Positions 25,901 to 38,149 of a stretch of DNA of 64,000 nucleotides are shown piece after piece. Origin of the DNA: Nipponacmea schrenckii (lineage: Eukaryota; Mollusca; Gastropoda; Lottiidae). The notes under the pieces are model-generated. The model saw only the letters and a list, made by a program, of their open reading frames with translations. It searched no databases and had not been told where the DNA came from. Each line of letters opens with the position of its first letter. The stretch's first letter is position 1. The translations under genes were made by a program, and so were the position numbers. Location: NCBI GenBank assembly GCA_030562195.1, contig CM060203.1:8012208-8076207 (forward strand), read 5' to 3'.

Positions 25901-28900
25901 CAACTTTAAAGTTTTAATGTCCCATGACAATTGTATAAATTTGAAAATTCAGTTGGATTTATATGATTATTTTCATCACAATAAATAGGTGCATTAAACC
26001 TTGGGTGTTGATTTTTAAGGTCTGTACCTGCCCTGCTTTTGTTTTGGTTCTGCAACAATACAATATGTAAGATTTACTTACCAGCTTAACAATTATTTCA
26101 AATAGGTTTAACTCGATTAACTTCTGACACAATTAAATCAATATCTAACATTAGTGCAGGGTTATGTTTTTAACATGGAGATTTCTACATTTATTCTGCT
26201 ACTAGCCTGATTTTAATATTCTTTATCAGATAAAGTTTATCTGTATCGTAGATATTAGTGGGAAAGGTGTCTCAAAGGCAAAAGATTTTGTCATGTTTCA
26301 TAGTAGCCATACCATTTCTTGTGGATTTTTAAGTCCTTTTTCGTATTCATAACTATTTACATTCATGGATCATGGTGTGCTGAATTTTTTGACATGAAGG
26401 AAAAGTACCTCTTAGAAACAAAATAAAATTTAAAGTTCATCAATTCTTAACAGGTGCCATGACTAAAGAATTGAATCTCTATATAAGAAATATATTCATA
26501 TAATTAGGTAATAATTGAAGAACTCATGTCTTTATAATTACTTAGTTTAATGGATAATTATTTAGATTTTGTATTTATTGGATTATAGACACCAGGGGGT
26601 AGTCCACTGATGAACAAAGACTCATTGACCAAGTTAAACATTTTGATCATCCTAAGAGATAGAAGGACCTTCAAACAAAATTTAGTAAGCCTAAATTATG
26701 TTGTGCCTATAATGTCTGTATTGGGATGAAGCCATATCCATATCAGATGCAGGCTGTGTATTAGTGATATCATGTATTATGTTGCCAACATTGTTTAAGA
26801 TTATGTTGTTATTAAAAACATTCGAATAGCAGAATTACATGGAGAGATTAATCATGCCAGTTATGATCGTCTAAATCTGTTTTAAATTTTAAATGAAATA
26901 GAACTTTTGTCAAATGTAATAAAATGTTAATGTAACAGACTAATAAGAAAGATCCTCTCTGGCATGCTTACTTTTTATATTTAGTCTTTTACTAATACAC
27001 CACACTTTTTATTCAAGAAATATGCAAATGTAAAAGGTTTTTCTTTCAGAAATGAGCACTGCTAGATTTTAGTTCTATGCAACCTGTAATTGTGATTGAT
27101 CAGTTATCAAGTCTAAGTGGTTAAAAATTCTCATTAGGTTGTTGTCTATCATGTGGTGTAGATCTTGATTGCTTCAGTGTATCTAGAAATAATTGTTTAT
27201 TTTAACCTTCTGGAATACACTGAGTTTGAATATTGAGTTTGGGGCTGTTCTGACTGAACAGTTATCAGTAAAGCTTCGCAAACAATGACTCAAGGCTATC
27301 TTTTTGTACCTAAAACTTTCAGTTTGGTAATCAACAGACCTTTCCTAAAAGGTTCTGGTTATCTGTTGCTGTCTGGAAATGTCAGTGTTTATGTTGTAAG
27401 ATAGTGATATTTATAGATTTTGGGTTATTGGTACCAGTAAAATGAATTGAAAACAGAAAATACCATCATATGAGTCCAATCTTTAACTGTACAGAGAAGC
27501 CCATGTCTCTGCCACCTAAGATCAACTTAGGTCAAACAAATGGCTATAGATTTAAGAGGTTTGTTATGGCAGACTTTAAATGTGTTTCTGAGACCAAGTG
27601 TGTATTGTTTCTGCTGAAAGTCAGTGATTGTTTACATTCACAAAGAAAAGAAACCATTTTATAATCCAGTATAATAAATTTGAAATACATATGAAATCTT
27701 TAGTCCAGTCAGTCAATCTAATAATAAATCTAAAATAACAATAAATAAATAGCACCAAGTACCATGAAGTAATCCATGTAAATGGGTAGATTATAAATAA
27801 CAAAAACATGATGATAGTATTCCACTGGTTTATATAACAAGTGCCAGTTTTGTTTATAATATTTTCTTGTGATATTGTAGAGGTTATTAACAGGTGAGTC
27901 TTTACTTCATTCACCTATTACTAGCTGGATTACATCTTGATAAAGAATGGTATTAGCCATGTTTGTTCTTGACAGGGGAAGATCATTCTACATCACAGAA
28001 CTTCTTGAGAATTATATTGAAGAGGTGGTATCTTCAATGGTTTCTGGTTTGTTGTTTCTTGTATATATCAAGAAATATGCTGACGTTTTCTCAAAAAGGA
28101 TGATATTTACATGTTAATATTCTTTTCTGAAGGCCAAAACCCACCTAGAATGATTGTAGAAACTAACTTTGTTTGAATAAACAGAAAATATAGCAATCAA
28201 CTCACAGTTGAAATTAATCCAAACCATTTAGTCTATAGTCTGCCACCAAAAAGTTTTTTATTAAACAAAAACCTGGGAAATTGTCTGATGTATTTTCTTT
28301 TAATCTTCAGTCAGTGGTCTTCAGCACAGCTTTAATAAGACCTAAATGATGATTTCAGACCTAAACTGATCTCAAAAGATTCAAATCTATTTCATTTCAA
28401 GACCTAATTGATCTTTGACAATAGTTTTTAAAACTAGCAATTGATCTTATAAGCTTCTCACAGACCATTTCATATACTTGAGCCCGAATAAGACAAAAGG
28501 CCTAGCCAACAAAATCAATAGAGTGAAGAAGCGGGTTTTAAAGTGAGTCTATAAGCCATTCATCGTTATCACAGTGTGATACCAACCAATATAAAGTGAC
28601 AAATGTCATTTCACTGACCAATTTGTATTCATCGCCTGCTAAGCATTCCACATCAATGGAATTCTAAATTACCAAAGAATCAGCATAATATAGATAAAGC
28701 TAAATCAAGGGTTGAGCTTTGATTGGATTTACTTTAGTATTCTTCTCCAAACAAATCTGACAATCATCTAGGCACTTTGTGCTATTCTGTGCAATTGAGA
28801 TACATTTTGACTTATTTAGAATTCAACCTTTTATTTTCGTTCAATTATAAAGATATATTTGTGTTCTGTGATATTTCATAGATAAATAATTGAATTGTGA

Positions 28901-31037
28901 GGCTTAATTTTACAATAAATTAAAGATGAAATTCAATGGGGGACATTAAGAAAGGCATGGTTGTAGAAAAATAATAGGGACATTCAGTCAAGAGTCTTTC
29001 TTTTAAAACAATAGTTCAGACGTTTGTAAATGGATTTATTTCATTTTGAAGCAGAGTCTATGGCTAAAAATAGAAGAAATCCACTGCTACAAAGCTGACA
29101 GGTGAAAGTCAAGTTTGGGTTAAATGTGCGAAAAATAATTGAAACATTCAATAAATCACAGCTTTTTCTATCTAATATTTGTGTAACAGTGTTTTGAACA
29201 GTGTGACAGTGATATATTAGAATGCCTAGATCTTAATATAACTTGATGACACAGACAAATCATCTGGGTCTAGTTTGGTAACCAAATCTAAACCATGGTG
29301 TAATGGTGAACCATTAGCTTAGTCTGGCTTCCATATGTCGGGTCAACATTATTATTATTCATATAATACCTAATCTATATCATTGTCAACTTGGGAGTCT
29401 CTTTTTCTATTCAACAGTAACTCAGTGGGAAGTCATTACTTCATCAGGTGAATTCTATCAAAGTATCATGAGTTGAATTTATTTTATACATTTCTGTTTC
29501 GAGATTCGTCGAAGATTGTGAAACAAAATAGGAAATACAATTAAAATAGTTTAGTTACCGGGGTATTAGTGGAATATTATTCATCTAATTGGTTGTTGTT
29601 TGTTAATGAGTAAATACAGACTCTGTCCAAAACTTTGTCTCCTGAGGAGGACTACCGGTAGCTCATGCAATCTTTCTTGACTGGTGTTAACCAAAGAATG
29701 TGATGCACATTTTTTTCTTTGGTTGTTTTTCCTCCTTATTATATTATTGTAGTAGCACAAGCAAATACTTGTTAAATAGTATGTAGCTCTTAAGTCAGGC
29801 TGGTTAATTTAGCCAATTGGCTTAAGATCTGCCAAGCAAATTCAAGTTTCAGTCAAAAAGATTTTGTCCATATTAATTCCTTCTGCCAAAATAGTAAGAT
29901 TGAAACAGAAATTCTTTGAATGATATGAGATAGTAGTGAGAGAATCCTTAATTAAAAAAACTTTTGTTTGTCATTTAAAATTTCTACTTCAAGTACTTCA
30001 AATCTAAATCACCTGTATAGTGGTTTGATAATTATATCAAATGATGTAAAAACTCTACATTTTGAGAATAATATCTTTATAGCTTGACAGATATATTATA
30101 AATAAACTATGTTTTTATCAGAAAGGTGATATACTGTTTATATTCTTGCCATAATAAATAACTTTTATTTCACTGTAACACATGCTTTATCTACCACAAT
30201 TCTAATATTCTACTTTAATCTAGTATCAAAATTATTTAAACATCATCTCTTATTTGTCTAGGCAACAATAAATCAAACATTTCATGTGTTTTACAAATTG
30301 AATCAGTCGCTCTTCTCAGGTTGGCTGGTACTAATAGATCTGATTTTCATGTCAGCCAAAAACAGAACTTCAATGGTATCAAAAACATCAAATGGAAAGT
30401 ATTATCTGAAAATTAATTCAGTTTGTATATCCAATAAAGGCTAAAACAAACATAATAAACTTTAGAAACGCTGTAGTTCAGGGTATCATTTCAAATCAAA
30501 ATAGATCAGATTGGTTAAGCATCCATAAATTTCTTAATGTCTGCATTATTGAATAAGAGAAGATAACTGTGCTGATAGAAAGGGACTGTGTAAAGTTGTG
30601 TGATGTGTCTAATCTAGTGGACGGGTTAAGCAACAGAGTCTGTACAATCTTTGACCAAATCTCTGATCAAATATTGGCATGCTAGTACAAGATTTCAATT
30701 TGTAGCCTGGGATATTTCCAATTTCCGGATCATTCTGTTCATTTGGTGTGTTGTCCTCAATCCAAATAGTCTAGTATCTGAACAAGGAAACCTAAAGTGC
30801 TGATTGAGATTAATAATTATTCTGTATGAAATCCATAATAAACTACAATAATACAGACAATTCATTTGACCCTCATTTCAAATACAATTTCAAAAATTCT
30901 GATACTTTATTTTCTTCAATGCATAAAAAAAGACAAATAAAATGAAACTTTTCATCCAACTGTAAGGGCATAGTTTTCAAAATAAATTAAGAATATAGGC
31001 TTGCCAGATATAACCTTTGTAGTTATATGGTCACGCT
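13952..31037 (+). other. ERG intron 1, left part; no gene seen
   Basis: This AT-rich intronic sequence opens with the GTAAGT donor at 13952. The scattered open frames are short and without recognisable motifs. I found no exon, SINE or tRNA-like gene I could defend. The only structured part noted is the palindromic segment at 14941-15013. Confidence 0.6.
14941..15013. repeat. nested palindromic segment
   Basis: Outer arms GATACATCAT (14941-14950) and ATGATGTATC (15004-15013) are perfect inverted repeats around a perfect 12-bp palindrome, GATACATGTATC (14977-14988). A short direct repeat, CATTATAATGCAT, occurs twice between them. It could extrude as a cruciform; it may be only AT-rich simple sequence. 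Confidence 0.5.
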
Positions 31038-32114
31038 AGAAATCCTAAATCCTGTCAAACATTAATTGTTAAACAAGAAATCCTAAATCCTGTCAAACAT
31101 CAATTTTTAAACAAGAAATCCGTAACTGTCACTCATCAATTGTATCATGAAATTCTAAACTCTGTCAAATATCAATTGTATATTGAAATTCTAAACTCTG
31201 TCAAACATCAATTGTATATTGAAATTCTAAACTCTGTCAAACATCAATTGTATCATGAAATTCTAAACTCTGTCAAGCATCAATTGTATATTGAAATTCT
31301 AAACTCTGTCAAACATCAATTGTATCATGAAATTCTAAACTCTATCAAGCATCAATTGTATATTGAAATTCTAAACTCTGTCAAGCATCAATTGTATCAT
31401 GAAATTCTAAACTCTGTCAAACATCAATTGTATCATGAAATTCTAAACTCTGTCAAACATCAATTGTATCATGAAATTCTAAACTCTGTCAAACATCAAT
31501 TGTATATTGAAATTCTGAACTCTGTCAAACATCAATTGTATCATGAAATTCTAAACTCTGCCAAACATCAATTGTATCATGAAATTCTAAACTCTGTCAA
31601 GCATCAATTGTATATTGAAATTCTAAACTCTGTCAAACATCAATTGTATCATGAAATTCTAAACTCTGTCAAACATCAATTGTATCAGGAAATTCTAAAC
31701 TCTGCCAAGCATCAATTGTATCATGAAATTCTAAACTCTGTCAAACATCAATTGTATATTGAAATTCTAAACTCTGTCAAACATCAATTGTATCATGAAA
31801 TTCTAAACTCTGTCAAGCATCAATTGTATATTGAAATTCTAAACTCTGTCAAGCATCAATTGTATCATGAAATTCTAAACTCTGTCAAACATCAATTGTA
31901 TCATGAAATTCTAAACTCTGTCAAACATCAATTGTATCATGAAATTCTAAACTCTGTCAAACATCAATTGTATATTGAAATTCTAAACTCTGTCAAACAT
32001 CAATTGTATCATGAAATTCTAAACTCTGTCAAACATCAATTGTATATTGAAATTCTAAACTCTGTCAAACATCAATTGTATCATGAAATTCTAAACTCTG
32101 TCAAGCATCAATTG
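31038..32114. repeat. 36-bp minisatellite, 27 units, with diverged 38-bp units at its left edge
   Basis: From 31140 there are 27 tandem units of 36 bp (unit core GAAATTCTAAACTCTGTCAA, then RCATCAATTGTAT). Units fall into two main classes, TATATTG and TATCATG, often alternating, with a run of three TATCATG units followed by TATATTG seen twice. At the left edge (31038, 31076, 31114) three degenerate copies are spaced 38 bp apart and contain TTAAACAAG instead. Because 36 is a multiple of three, one frame stays open for 328 codons as a 12-residue repeat (LYHEILNSVKHQ / LYIEILNSVKHQ). There is no splice or start context, so I do not call it a gene. It lies inside ERG intron 1. Confidence 0.95.
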
Positions 32115-32126
32115 TTAATCCATTAA

Positions 32127-35100
32127 TGGTGATAAGTAGGTAGGTTACTACCGTATGGTAACCTATAAGTTATATTTATAAGAGTATATTAAAAGATCTT
32201 TTGTGTATTATATAAATATTACTCTACCAATAAATTATAGTTTGTATAATAAATAATAACCAAAAGTAAACAAATTAAAGTATGATATTGATCATTATGA
32301 AAATGGGTCAGTAACGGTTGTGTGGAAACCAAGCCATATGCTGTCCTTCCATCAATAAAATGTTTGTACAACTTTTTCTGATAAGAGCACTCCAGGATAT
32401 TGATAGAATCTTCATAATAAAGAACTTTTCAAATAATTCAACTTTGATCTGAATCTACCATTATAACTACCTATAGAAGTAGATGTTCAAAGAGTCCTGC
32501 TCCATAAAAGTTAGAAGTTCATTTATGTAAGAATTCGTGATCTAAACTTCTGTGTTTAAAGCAAAACAAAGTTTAATGTTTCTGATTGATATCTATTGCA
32601 TTTAAAGCTTCACTGGCTGAACAAATACAAAACTTGCAAAGTTCCTTTACTGTCTATAAGATCCTTCTTAATTGCTTCCCTGTTTCTGCTTCAGTGATAA
32701 GATATTGCTTCCAGCAGTGTCTATTTATGAGGTATAAATGAGAATATTATGCTATGGTCTATTAAAACAGGTTGAAGGATATAAGGAAGTACATGGGATA
32801 TGATTACTGAACCTGTACATAATGATGGTTTAAAAACATTATATGGTTAATGAGGTTTATATTAATGAACAGGTCAATGATAGATTAATTATATGTGGAG
32901 GTAGTAGGATAGGGTAATCAATATATCAATCTAATGCTTTGTATTAATGTGTATTATAGATAGTATAATATGTAAATACTCAAGTAGTCTTAAGTGTATC
33001 TATAATATTTTTGCTGTGAAGCGATGTTGACCACTTTAAATAGCTTTTCTCTGATGAATGAATTGGAGCTTATGTATGAGATATAGCTTCTCTGTAATAT
33101 GACAGTAGCTTGAGAAGATTACAAAGTCTTGTGAGATCGGTCTTGTCATTAATTTAAAGTGAAGAATTTATTATTACTGATTCTGAAATTTTAGTGCTAT
33201 ATAATGTTATTATTTGAATACTTTCTAATAGTTATCAATTCGACCATATGATTTAATTCAATTTGATAAATATTCATCTTATTAAAAAGTGGATGTTCTA
33301 TGCTGTGCAACCACCTAGCTAATTTAAAATATCGCATGATTCTTGGAAAAAGATTCATAAGGATTCTGAAATAGAAATTTCCACCTTATGCTGCATAGAA
33401 ACAACACCCCAAATGTTACAATTTTACCTCTAGAATTGAAGAGCCAACAAGAATTACAATTAGCAGATTAGTAGAGAATCAATTACTTTTATTTATTTTC
33501 CACAATATTTGAGAGTTGTAAAAATGAGATTTTGATGATAATAAATGAAGATATATATCTAAGATAATGATGAATTGTCAACTAGTAATAAAATATAGCT
33601 TGACATCTGAAATTTAATTGCTATTCCTATCTATTAACTATAATGAGATGAGAGTGAAATACTTGTATCCTTCAACATGTTATAGTACATTTACTTTTCT
33701 GGAACAATTGATGTATAAAAGGATATATTTTGTTCTAATTAATTAAGCTTTGTACAAATCTTTGGCTTGATTTGACTGTAATTTTTTCTCTTAACAATTA
33801 CATGTGACTACTGAAGCTCCGTAAAGCTATTGATAAAGATAACAATATAAGACAACAGAATTAAACAGTGTTTGTTGGATTCTTAATAATTATATCTAAT
33901 AGGTCAGAATATGACATTGTAACAGCCTGAAAGTCTAATATTAAAACGTTAAAATATCATGTTTTTATGATTTACTGCATTTGTTTGATATTTTGCCTAT
34001 ATGAAATGAAAATGATGAATATTTTGATAAATGATTGTGATAAAATGTCAATAGTATTTAGTTTACAATATAATAATACATGTTTTCTAGTAACATCCTT
34101 TGTAACAGACTACTTTCTGTTCAAGATAAAATATTGGCATATTCATGTCAGAGCTATAAACAAGTTGGAAATGGTTACATGAAATAACGGAAGCTGGAAC
34201 CAGTGGGGAACACTTTCAAGACTGATATGATGAAACACTAGTCTGCGTGTAAAAGAGCCATTGCCATGAAAACTAACCATTGGACGGCACCAAAGCTTTT
34301 AGGCTGATTGGGATACAATTTTATTAGTGGGGTTATCAAGACATTAAGGTGGTCTATTTGATTGGCCAATTTACACGCTCCAGACCAAATTAATTAGAGA
34401 GTAGTATACAATGTTAAAGTATCTCAATTGAATAAATGTGTTCAAGTGGGTTTAGTGAGGCTGGTGAATGAATTAAGGGTTGACTTGTAACTTTCTGTTG
34501 GACTAAAGACCAGTCTGCTGACCAATTTACAAGCCTGGAAGCAAACAAAGCTGGAAAACATTTTCAAATAGAAACATCTTTCTTTTTGGAATGTTTTAAT
34601 CAGATATCTAGATTAAGTCAGTTGTATTCCATGAGGTTTATTTGTCCTAATCAAGTAGCTATTTTCACCTTGTTAAGAGACAATTGATTGGGTTGATTAA
34701 GGGCAGATCAAAGGTTTTAAACACACTGGCTTAGTGAATGTTAGTCAGTCATAGCTTGCATACTTTTGGAGTTCCTGTGCTTCTTCATAATACTTGAGTA
34801 TATGACATTGTGTACTATTCAAATTGGTTCAAATATGGCTCATGATTTCATGATGTAAGAGTCATTAAGAACTTGTCATGAATATCTGTTGGTGCTTTAG
34901 TATTACTATTAGAGTTAGATTGCACAGGAAAGATTCCATATATAGTGCAAATCTCATTCTGTAACCTGCTTCAGAACTTATTAATTTCAGTTATTGAAAT
35001 CCATCATGATCACCTAAAACCAAAATAAACCACAATGTACTTTTATAAAAATTACCAAAATATTTAGCGCTTACTTTTATGCATAACTGTGTATATATCA

Positions 35101-37500
35101 AGCTTTTGTTGTCAATATACTGGTAATTCAAACAATATTCAGAGCCTAAAAAAAGAAGCAGTATGACCTTTTTAAAGCAAATTGTACATGTCATGTTCTG
35201 TCACTTTGTCATTCTTCTGATGAGAAGGTCAATACTGTCTATAGCAAAAATACCTTTTCTTAGATAATGATAAGATTTTTATAAGAAATGAGATAAGAAA
35301 ATACCAAGTATTGTCTGTGGTATTTAACCTGGAAGACAGCTGCAGTCTCCAGAGATAAAGAAAGAATATTTAAAGTAACAGAATGACTTATTGACTGTAG
35401 CTCAGTGTTCCTGCCATTGATCCATTTCATGATGCAATAATTGCTTTGTGTACAAGGTTAGCAGATAACTCGTTTGTCTTAGTTAAATTGTCAGTTATGT
35501 TTTCCTATCCTCAAAGCTCCGTATTGCTGCATTTTACTAAAGTCTTATACAGAATTACTTGTTGCATGACCTTTTTTGAACCTGATATTTGTTTAGCTTG
35601 GGAGTATAAAATTGCCTACAATTGATTTATACGAAGAAGTTGCTTTGTTCCTGGAATAATATAAAATGCTTCAAATCACTTCTTAAATTAGAACTATTTT
35701 TTCAAGTGTAGTAATAAGACCTAATAATCAATAAGTTTTTTATATTGCGGCTTCAGAGTTGTGTGTTCATTTACAGAACATTACAGTGTTGAAATTGGCA
35801 TGTTAATTCTCTCGCCACCACAGTATTAGAAGAAAAAAGCTGGAATAACTTGAGATGAAAAAAGAAAATAGACTTCTGGTTATCGTGCTGTGATTGAGTG
35901 TCTGTTTGAATTTTATACTTAATAAAATAGAGCATCATAGATATTAAGGCTTAGTGACAAAAGAAAATATCTGAAATCAAAGAGAGAATATGAAAAATCA
36001 GCCAAGTTATATCTGTAACAATGTATGATATGGGTAATATTATGGTACCAGTAATAAATTTGTTTCCATATTTATTTTTTAAATGAGACTTCTACTCTTT
36101 GTTGCATATTGTAAATTTTAATCATTTAAATTAAATATAAAAGTATTTCTTTATCTAGGCACGAGAAAAGATTGTATTAAAGCTTAGGGATGTTGCATGT
36201 TTACAGAATGCATATGCTCATCTATCATCTGGTATAAAATCAGACTGCATGCCATGCACATGTTATATGCTGATCGATAAGGAAATAATACCCCAACCAC
36301 TGTGTTTAACCTTTACAGATGTTGTAATATGCAATGTGATTAGTATTACATTCATAAGATGTTGTTAAAAACTGTAAACAATGCCACTCATTCTGGAAAC
36401 ATTGCCAATATTACCTCTGTGGTATTTTGTTTATGAGGTTTATTGATGTAATAGGTTTAAAGATGATGAACCTGAAATAAACTAAGAAATATAGGATCAG
36501 ATAGGTTCTGTATTTATGTAGAAAAGTTATTTATACCATGTAAACTTAGGGTTTGTATGTTTGATTTTACCATTATCGAACAAAGAATAATCAAAATGGT
36601 GCCGGATGAAAATTTATGTATAATAGGGGCCTGCGAAATAGCAAATCACCATTATTGATGTTTGGATACCTTTGGTAGAAAATTCACACTGTCTATAATA
36701 TACACACCCACATAAATAAACATAAATATATGTGGAGGATATGGAATATATACTAACATTAAGTTGAATCATAAGATGAAAAGAAAGAGTTTTTCCAATC
36801 AAGCCATGGTCTGCAAATCAAAATGAAATGACAATGTAATTGAGTTGCCTTGCTACCTTGGATCTTTCCAGACATAATCTGTTCTCTTAGATATTTTACA
36901 GAAACAGACAGATATTAATATTATAAAGGGCAGTAATTAAAATTTTCATTATCAAAAACATTGTAAATTATATCTGAAATGTTTTCTAAATCAATGTATC
37001 TTCTTGACCAAACTGAATTTATTTTCAAAGTGTAAATTAATAACAGAGCAGACTAACGTTAAATATATTGGCTCAATATAATTAGTTGAAACCTTCAGAA
37101 TAAATAGGAGACATATTTCTCTACAATTTACAATTTATTATGTTTAAATCTGTCCAGGAGTTTTTCTTTCACTGAAAAAAAGTAAGGAACTTAATATGTT
37201 GGGATACATTTTTTTTTTTAATTAAAATTTTCAAATACATTCAGGGACACAGTTCGTTAAATTTTAATGTGAAGTTTTCATAAATTTGAGCTATAAAAAG
37301 TTTTGCTCTAAAAAAACCCTAGTATATCCCTTTAAGGTGTTACACTGGTAAGATGTGATGATACCCCCATCAAGAGTTGGTATGTTGTTTGATGTAATAA
37401 CCTGATAATAGTGTGGTAGGTTAATACTAATGTTAGATGAGTTCAAAATAGTATTCTGTCATTTTCATTCCACATTCAGATTGAACTACATTCTTGATAA
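32127..37500. other. ERG intron 1, middle part; no supported feature
   Basis: This is AT-rich intron sequence. Open frames at about 33967-34182, 34991-35194 and 36614-36802 are short and low in complexity, and none resembles a known protein to me. Confidence 0.55.
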
Positions 37501-37539
37501 CATTACTGAATGTTTGTTTCACTGTTGTTGTGTCGATTG

Positions 37540-38125
37540 GCAGTATTGCCTCCCTTTGATGATATTAAATTTGGTTTTCTATTCAATAACAGCACTATTA
37601 AAAAAAATGGTAAAAATGTAGAATACGAAAAGAAAGTCAGAGAAAAAGAAAATCACAATATGCACTATCTGCTGGACAGGAATAAGGGGGAATACAAACT
37701 GACACTTAAATGAAATACACAAAGATGAGAAAAGATGCTTTTGAAGAAGAGAATGTATGTGAGAATTCAGAGGGTTTATTGGACAAGATAAAAACAAAGC
37801 CTAGCAATATACCATGTATATTAAGCTGAATTTACTTCTTTAGAAGTACATACCTTATGTATCAGAATTTAGCATTTCTTTTGCAAGCCTAAAAAATTTT
37901 AGGGTGTCACTGTTTCTTTTAATCAAGAAAAAAGGACTGAAAGAAAAAGATCTTAAGGCACATATCAATACATTCCTGCAGCTTGAACATTACTTACCAA
38001 AAAAACACTTCTTCACAATGCACATGGATTTTGCAGCAAACTATAACTTAAAATCAGTTGAAGAAATTCAATCTGCCTATTGTAATCAAACATCTGTCAT
38101 GCTTCAACTTTGTCTGTGTATCTAA
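37540..38125 (+). pseudogene. broken transposase-like ORF remnant
   Basis: Two plus-strand frames carry the pieces: one ending at 37713 (PPFDDIKFGF...REKENHNMHY) and one at 37904-38125. The second contains HINTFLQLEHYLPKKHFF, then DFAANYN and EIQSAYCNQTSV. The pattern DF-x-ENY followed by EIQSA-x-W-x-QxQVTL is one I associate with a family of uncharacterised, multi-copy transposase-like proteins of invertebrate genomes. The expected Glu of ENY is Ala here, the frames do not join, and stop codons lie between them. It is most likely a decayed mobile-element copy inside the ERG intron. The family placement is from memory and uncertain; I saw no terminal inverted repeats. Confidence 0.5.
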
Positions 38126-38149
38126 AGAAAATGTATTAGAAGATTTTAG

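Noticed and set aside
31038..32114. Tandem array as a CRISPR
   Set aside because: There are no unique spacers, the units are contiguous and the genome is clearly eukaryotic. The same holds for 47921-48509.
31140..32126. 328-codon frame as a repetitive protein gene
   Set aside because: It is explained by a 36-bp tandem array in an intron; no promoter, start context or splice sites.
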